DNA of 8,154 bases from Coriobacteriales bacterium (lineage in GTDB: Bacteria > Actinomycetota > Coriobacteriia > Coriobacteriales > UBA8131), in NCBI GenBank assembly GCA_031274985.1, contig JAISPK010000010.1, positions 1 to 8,154 of the forward strand. Reading direction: 5' to 3'. Shown here one piece after another: positions 6,411 through 8,154 of the stretch (its first letter is position 1; every line of letters begins with the position of its first letter). Under the pieces are notes generated by a model. The model worked only from the letters and a program-made list of their open reading frames with translations, was not told the DNA's origin and ran no database searches. Both the position numbers and the translations under genes were made by a program.

Positions 6411-6881
6411 TTAAAAGGCGTACAGGCTCTGTTCGTAATCTTGCACAAAAAAGCGATTGCCTTTTTGGGTTATCACATGCCCCTCGGATTCCAGAAGACC
6501 CTTTTGGAGCAGGACTCCTTCCGGGTACTTGGGGTTGAGCTCGCCGCGACCCTTGAGGGTGCGCCACCAGGGCACCGGATCGACTCCGGCGCGCTCCTCA
6601 CTGGCATGAGCAACCACGTTAATGAAGATTCCGGCCGTCAGCGGACAGACCGCATCGGCACCTGCCAGCCTGGCCAGCTGCGCGCGCATCTGCTCGCTGG
6701 TGGCAAGCTTGCCTTCAGGAATGAGCCGCATCAGCACATCGTAGTCAAGGGCGGGAGCAATGAGCATCAGGCAGCCCGGCTCTTTACCGAGACGCGCCGC
6801 ACCCTTGGGGTCATCGATTCGTACGATTTTCGGAAGATCGCCACTGGAGTTAAGTTTTTCTTGAAAGGTCTTTCGTGCCAT
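6411..6881 (-). CDS. MGMT-family alkyltransferase-like DNA-binding protein
   Basis: The 156-residue protein resembles the MGMT family group whose members begin ...KSFQEKL...DLPKV and contain G-A-D-x-x-C-P-x-T-x-G-I-F. Here these are FQEKLNSSGDLPKIV (6-20) and GADAVCPLTAGIF (74-86). VPWWRTLKGRGELNPKYPEG (103-122), then LLQKGLLESEGH, parallels the (P)-C/W-H-R-V...G segment of O6-alkylguanine-DNA alkyltransferases and alkyltransferase-like (ATL) proteins. The residue at the acceptor-cysteine position is Trp, so methyl transfer is not expected; binding to DNA, perhaps to alkylated bases, is an inference. PEGKLATSEQMRAQLA (55-70) is the winged-helix entry region. ATG 6881 is preceded by AAAGGAGAGGTG. 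It lies 148 nt downstream of the membrane-anchored gene on the same strand. Confidence 0.75.
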   Translation of the reverse strand: MARKTFQEKLNSSGDLPKIVRIDDPKGAARLGKEPGCLMLIAPALDYDVLMRLIPEGKLATSEQMRAQLARLAGADAVCPLTAGIFINVVAHASEERAGVDPVPWWRTLKGRGELNPKYPEGVLLQKGLLESEGHVITQKGNRFFVQDYEQSLYAF

Positions 6882-6941
6882 GGTTGCCCACCTCTCCTTT
6901 CTTGCTGCAGCAGAAGACTTCTCAGCTTCATCAATCGGTTG

Positions 6942-6960
6942 GCCCCGAAGCGCTCCGGGC
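6942..6960 (-). other. GC-rich hairpin between the two minus-strand genes
   Basis: The minus strand folds GCCC-GGA-(GCGC)-TTC-G-GGGC into a 7-bp stem with one bulged G and one G-U pair. It directly adjoins the 25-bp repeat array (6959-7042) on its downstream side. No T tract follows, so it is not a standard intrinsic terminator; RNA stability or processing is possible. It lies 42 nt upstream of the ribosome binding site of the alkyltransferase-like gene. Confidence 0.4.
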
Positions 6961-7050
6961 TCCTGAAAAACGGAGTGTAGCAGGCTCCTAAAGAACGGAG
7001 TGTATCAGGCTCCTAAAGAACGGAGTTTATCAGGCTCCCGAAAAAAACAG
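6959..7050. repeat. 25-bp tandem repeat array (three full units plus a diverged fourth)
   Basis: Units are 6959-6983, 6984-7008 and 7009-7033, with a diverged partial copy from 7034 to about 7050. Each full unit begins GCTCCT(G/A)AA and contains AACGGAGT(G/T)TA(G/T)CAG. Units 2 and 3 differ at one base; unit 1 differs from unit 2 at three. Each unit carries CTCC/GGAG arms that can pair within a unit or between neighbouring units. The array fills most of the gap between the alkyltransferase-like gene and the membrane-anchored gene. It covers the latter's stop codon (7030-7032) and last codons. No flanking mobile element or spacer structure was seen, so it is not a CRISPR. Confidence 0.9.
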
Positions 7051-7770
7051 GGCCCACACCAGACACACCAGGCCAAAGGCCACCGCAAGCCAAAAGATGC
7101 TGGCCAAAACATTGCAGCCGACCCGGTGTTTGAGGGCGTAGGCGGTGATCCGCTCAGTGCCACTCCGGCGGCTTTTGTACGAGACCGCTCCTTTTTCAAG
7201 AGGGTCCCGCTTGGTCTTCTTTGTGAGATACCAGGTGCCGCCACTGCGCACCACGTGTATGAACTGGTCTTGAGAAATATTGATCTCGGCTCTGTCCCCG
7301 TTTGCCACGCGCTCGGTAATGCCGCGTACAAAAGCAGAAAGCGAAGGGCCATACTCCTCGTTTTGGGCATTCCAGCACAAAAAAGCCAGGTCGACCAGGG
7401 CGGTTTTGTCCTGTGCGCGAAAAGCGATGAAACTTATCAGGGGCTCAATTTGCCAGCCGGCTGAAGCGTGGTCCGCCAGACGCTGCGCGACCTTTTTTGG
7501 CAGCCGGGCAAGCACGATGTTTTCCGGCGAGAGGAGAGCAGAGGCTTGCGCGTCATAGAGCAGCGAGGAGCCGATAATTGCCTGTCCCCCCAAAAAGAAG
7601 CGACTGCCTTCGCTCGTGAGATCTTCCAGTCGCAGGTAAAACCCGTCGTAGACATCGGAGGCCTTGCAAAACTCCGCGTCTAAGGCCTCGCGGTGCTTTT
7701 TTGCCGCCTCGATGCGCGAAGCCATCGGGTCACTATAACGGGAGTTACCTTTGTTGCTGTTTGGTGTCAT
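7030..7770 (-). CDS. Unrecognised protein with C-terminal membrane anchor
   Basis: I do not recognise this 246-residue protein. Residues 1-20 are polar (MTPNSNKGNSRYSDPMASRI) and 19-35 are charged and likely helical. Residues 40-180 look like a folded soluble domain (GFYLRLEDL, RFFLGGQAIIGSSLLYD, WQIEPLISFIAFRAQ, QDQFIHVVRSGGTWYLTKK). A basic stretch (184-217) with many Lys/Arg precedes one hydrophobic segment (VLASIFWLAVAFGLVCLVWALFF, about 221-243) three residues from the end. This suggests a tail-anchored inner-membrane protein with its domain in the cytoplasm. There is no signal peptide. The ATG at 7770 sits within a 16-bp palindrome, 6 nt after a perfect TATAAT; Met16 is an alternative start without a clear ribosome binding site. 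It is probably co-transcribed with the alkyltransferase-like gene. The start context and gene-like composition make it convincing as a gene; its function is unknown. Confidence 0.75.
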   Translation of the reverse strand: MTPNSNKGNSRYSDPMASRIEAAKKHREALDAEFCKASDVYDGFYLRLEDLTSEGSRFFLGGQAIIGSSLLYDAQASALLSPENIVLARLPKKVAQRLADHASAGWQIEPLISFIAFRAQDKTALVDLAFLCWNAQNEEYGPSLSAFVRGITERVANGDRAEINISQDQFIHVVRSGGTWYLTKKTKRDPLEKGAVSYKSRRSGTERITAYALKHRVGCNVLASIFWLAVAFGLVCLVWALFFSGA

Positions 7771-7777
7771 GACACCA
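7762..7777. promoter_or_regulatory. Perfect 16-bp palindrome over the start codon: candidate operator
   Basis: TGGTGTCATGACACCA is identical to its reverse complement over all 16 bases. It contains the ATG of the 7770 gene and touches the last base of its TATAAT box (7782-7777), so a protein bound here would cover the predicted transcription start and block RNA polymerase. No other copy was seen in the window. If transcription is leaderless, it cannot form a useful RNA hairpin, which favours a DNA-level operator. Confidence 0.6.
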
Positions 7778-7782
7778 TTATA
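7777..7782 (-). promoter_or_regulatory. Consensus -10 element (TATAAT) for a probably leaderless transcript
   Basis: On the minus strand AAAGGC-TATAAT-GGTGTC-ATG puts a perfect -10 hexamer 6 nt before the start codon at 7770, so the expected start point coincides with the A of the ATG. There is no ribosome binding site. The -35 region is poor (ACTTAT at 17-bp spacing), which would fit an activator-dependent promoter. Confidence 0.6.
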
Positions 7783-7791
7783 GCCTTTGAA

Positions 7792-7829
7792 GTTTAGAGA
7801 TAAGTTAGACCGGTTTAGTTAGAGTTTAG
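7792..7829 (-). promoter_or_regulatory. Phased GTTTAG/GTTAGA direct repeats upstream of the 7770 gene
   Basis: GTTTAG occurs at 7792, 7813 and 7824, and GTTAGA at 7804 and 7818 (read as CTAAAC/TCTAAC on the minus strand). Starts at 7792, 7804, 7813 and 7824 are about one helical turn apart, the arrangement of a response-regulator-type activator site. They lie upstream of the TATAAT, over the weak -35 region and beyond. The AT-rich composition also permits a chance explanation. Confidence 0.4.
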
Positions 7830-7950
7830 TTTTGGTTTGGAACCGGTTCATTTTTGCCTGTCATACTGGTGGTAACCGGCAGTGGAGACGAAGGGAGCAA
7901 CTGGCTGCGCAACTGGCTGAACAACAACTGGTAGCAACTGGTAACAACCG
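7808..7950. repeat. Cluster of AAC(C/T)GG elements in the rpsF upstream region
   Basis: CAACTGG occurs exactly four times (7898, 7910, 7925, 7935). Related copies are GACCGGTTT (7808), the perfect palindrome GAACCGGTTC (7840-7849), ATACTGG (7863), TAACCGG (7873) and CAACCG (7945). That is about nine AAC(C/T)GG-like elements within 143 bp. Spacing among the four exact copies is 12, 15 and 10 bases, so this is not a simple tandem repeat. Possible roles are a multi-site protein binding region or repeated elements of the rpsF leader. Confidence 0.55.
7837..7867 (+). promoter_or_regulatory. Candidate rpsF promoter
   Basis: TTGGAA (7837-7842) is a partial -35. CATACT (7862-7867), preceded by TGT, forms an extended -10 with four of six consensus bases; the spacer is 19 bp. 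A start near 7874 would give an rpsF leader of about 195 nt containing the CAACTGG copies and the hairpin at 7962-8014. This is the best plus-strand candidate in the region but not strong. Confidence 0.35.
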
Positions 7951-7960
7951 AAAAAACTGA

Positions 7961-8015
7961 GGGAACGTGTTGCCTACCGTCAGAAAGAATGGTAAACTTC
8001 TCGGTTCACGTTCCT
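7961..8015 (+). promoter_or_regulatory. rpsF leader stem-loop, candidate S6:S18 autoregulatory site
   Basis: GGAACGTG (7962-7969) pairs perfectly with CACGTTCC (8007-8014), extendable by one G-U pair. Inside, ACCG (7976-7979) can pair with CGGT (8002-8005) and AGAA (7982-7985) with TTCT (7998-8001), leaving a 6-nt by 1-nt internal loop and a 12-nt apical loop. Alternatively, TACC pairs with GGTA (7991-7994). Bacterial rpsF leaders are known to carry a structure with a conserved CCG that binds the S6:S18 complex to repress the operon; a CCG is present at 7977-7979. The match to the published motif was judged by eye only. Confidence 0.5.
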
Positions 8016-8068
8016 GCTCGGGCCCCGCCTTCATGCGCCTGAGCCGAATAGTCCAAAGGAGTTGAAAA

Positions 8069-8154
8069 ATGAAGGCTTATGAACTGCTGTTCTTTGTTGA
8101 TCCTTCCATAGAAGAGGAAGCCCGCGAGGCTCTTCTTGCCAGGATCGACTCAAC
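8069..8154 (+). CDS. rpsF: 30S ribosomal protein S6, N-terminal part (3'-truncated)
   Basis: Twenty-eight codons are visible: MKAYELLFFVDPSIEEEAREAL, then LARIDS. The start M-(K)-x-Y-E-L-L-F-x-V-D-P is the typical first strand of S6, a 30S platform protein that binds 16S rRNA together with S18. ATG 8069 has a clear ribosome binding site AAAGGAG (8055-8061) 7 nt upstream. S6 genes are usually followed by ssb and rpsR, which would lie beyond the window. The nearby leader hairpin supports the assignment. Confidence 0.9.
   Translation, partial: MKAYELLFFVDPSIEEEAREALLARIDS

Noticed and set aside
6297..6980. A 227-codon plus-strand open frame across the end of tatD and the alkyltransferase-like gene
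   Set aside because: It overlaps the conserved C-terminus of tatD in another frame and runs antisense to a protein with clear family motifs; no ribosome binding site or domain supports it.
6959..7050. Possible CRISPR array
   Set aside because: The 25-bp units abut with no unique spacers, so this is a simple tandem repeat.
7840..7856. GAACCGGTTC followed by ATTTTT as an intrinsic terminator
   Set aside because: The palindrome leaves no loop unless most of the stem is lost, and no plus-strand gene ends upstream.
8030..8043. A 14-base match (CTTCATGCGCCTGA) between the rpsF leader and the end of metG (about 2205-2218)
   Set aside because: A single match of this length is plausible by chance in 8 kb, and nothing else at the two sites is shared.
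7771..8068. Replication origin near rpsF
   Set aside because: No DnaA box of the TTATNCACA type was found in the region, and the AACYGG repeats do not match it.

Overview
The window looks like a moderately GC-rich bacterial chromosome segment of mostly core housekeeping genes. The best fit is an actinobacterium of the Coriobacteriia (Olsenella/Atopobium-like). That placement is an inference from protein style, GC-rich codon use and two apparently leaderless promoters; it was not tested by a database search.

Layout, left to right: (1) the C-terminal part of a thioredoxin-reductase-like FAD/NAD(P) oxidoreductase (1-474, +), carrying an in-frame Glu-Ala hexanucleotide repeat; (2) a complete methionyl-tRNA synthetase, metG (538-2235, +); (3) a minus-strand operon transcribed towards metG: metA (start 5292), a flavodoxin-fold iron-sulfur-flavoprotein-like reductase with a repetitive acidic tail (start 4358), and rsmA/ksgA (start 3204), the last two overlapping by ATGA; (4) tatD (5438-6388, +), divergent from metA; (5) a second minus-strand pair: an unrecognised protein with a C-terminal membrane anchor (7770-7030), then a small alkyltransferase-like (MGMT-family) DNA-binding protein (6881-6411), separated by a 25-bp tandem repeat array; (6) a roughly 300-bp regulatory region leading into the first codons of rpsF (ribosomal protein S6) at 8069.

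The functional theme of the left half is methionine/SAM: MetA starts methionine synthesis, MetG charges tRNA with methionine, and RsmA uses SAM to modify 16S rRNA. metG, tatD and rsmA are commonly consecutive and co-directional in other Gram-positive bacteria. Here they are neighbours but rearranged, with metA and the flavoprotein between them and rsmA inverted.

The least ordinary part is 6940-8068. It holds a tandem repeat array of small hairpins, an unrecognised tail-anchored protein whose start codon and predicted transcription start sit inside a perfect 16-bp palindrome next to a consensus TATAAT, phased GTTTAG repeats, a dense cluster of AAC(C/T)GG elements, and a candidate S6:S18-type rpsF leader. 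No CRISPR array, transposase, phage gene, tRNA or rRNA was seen.
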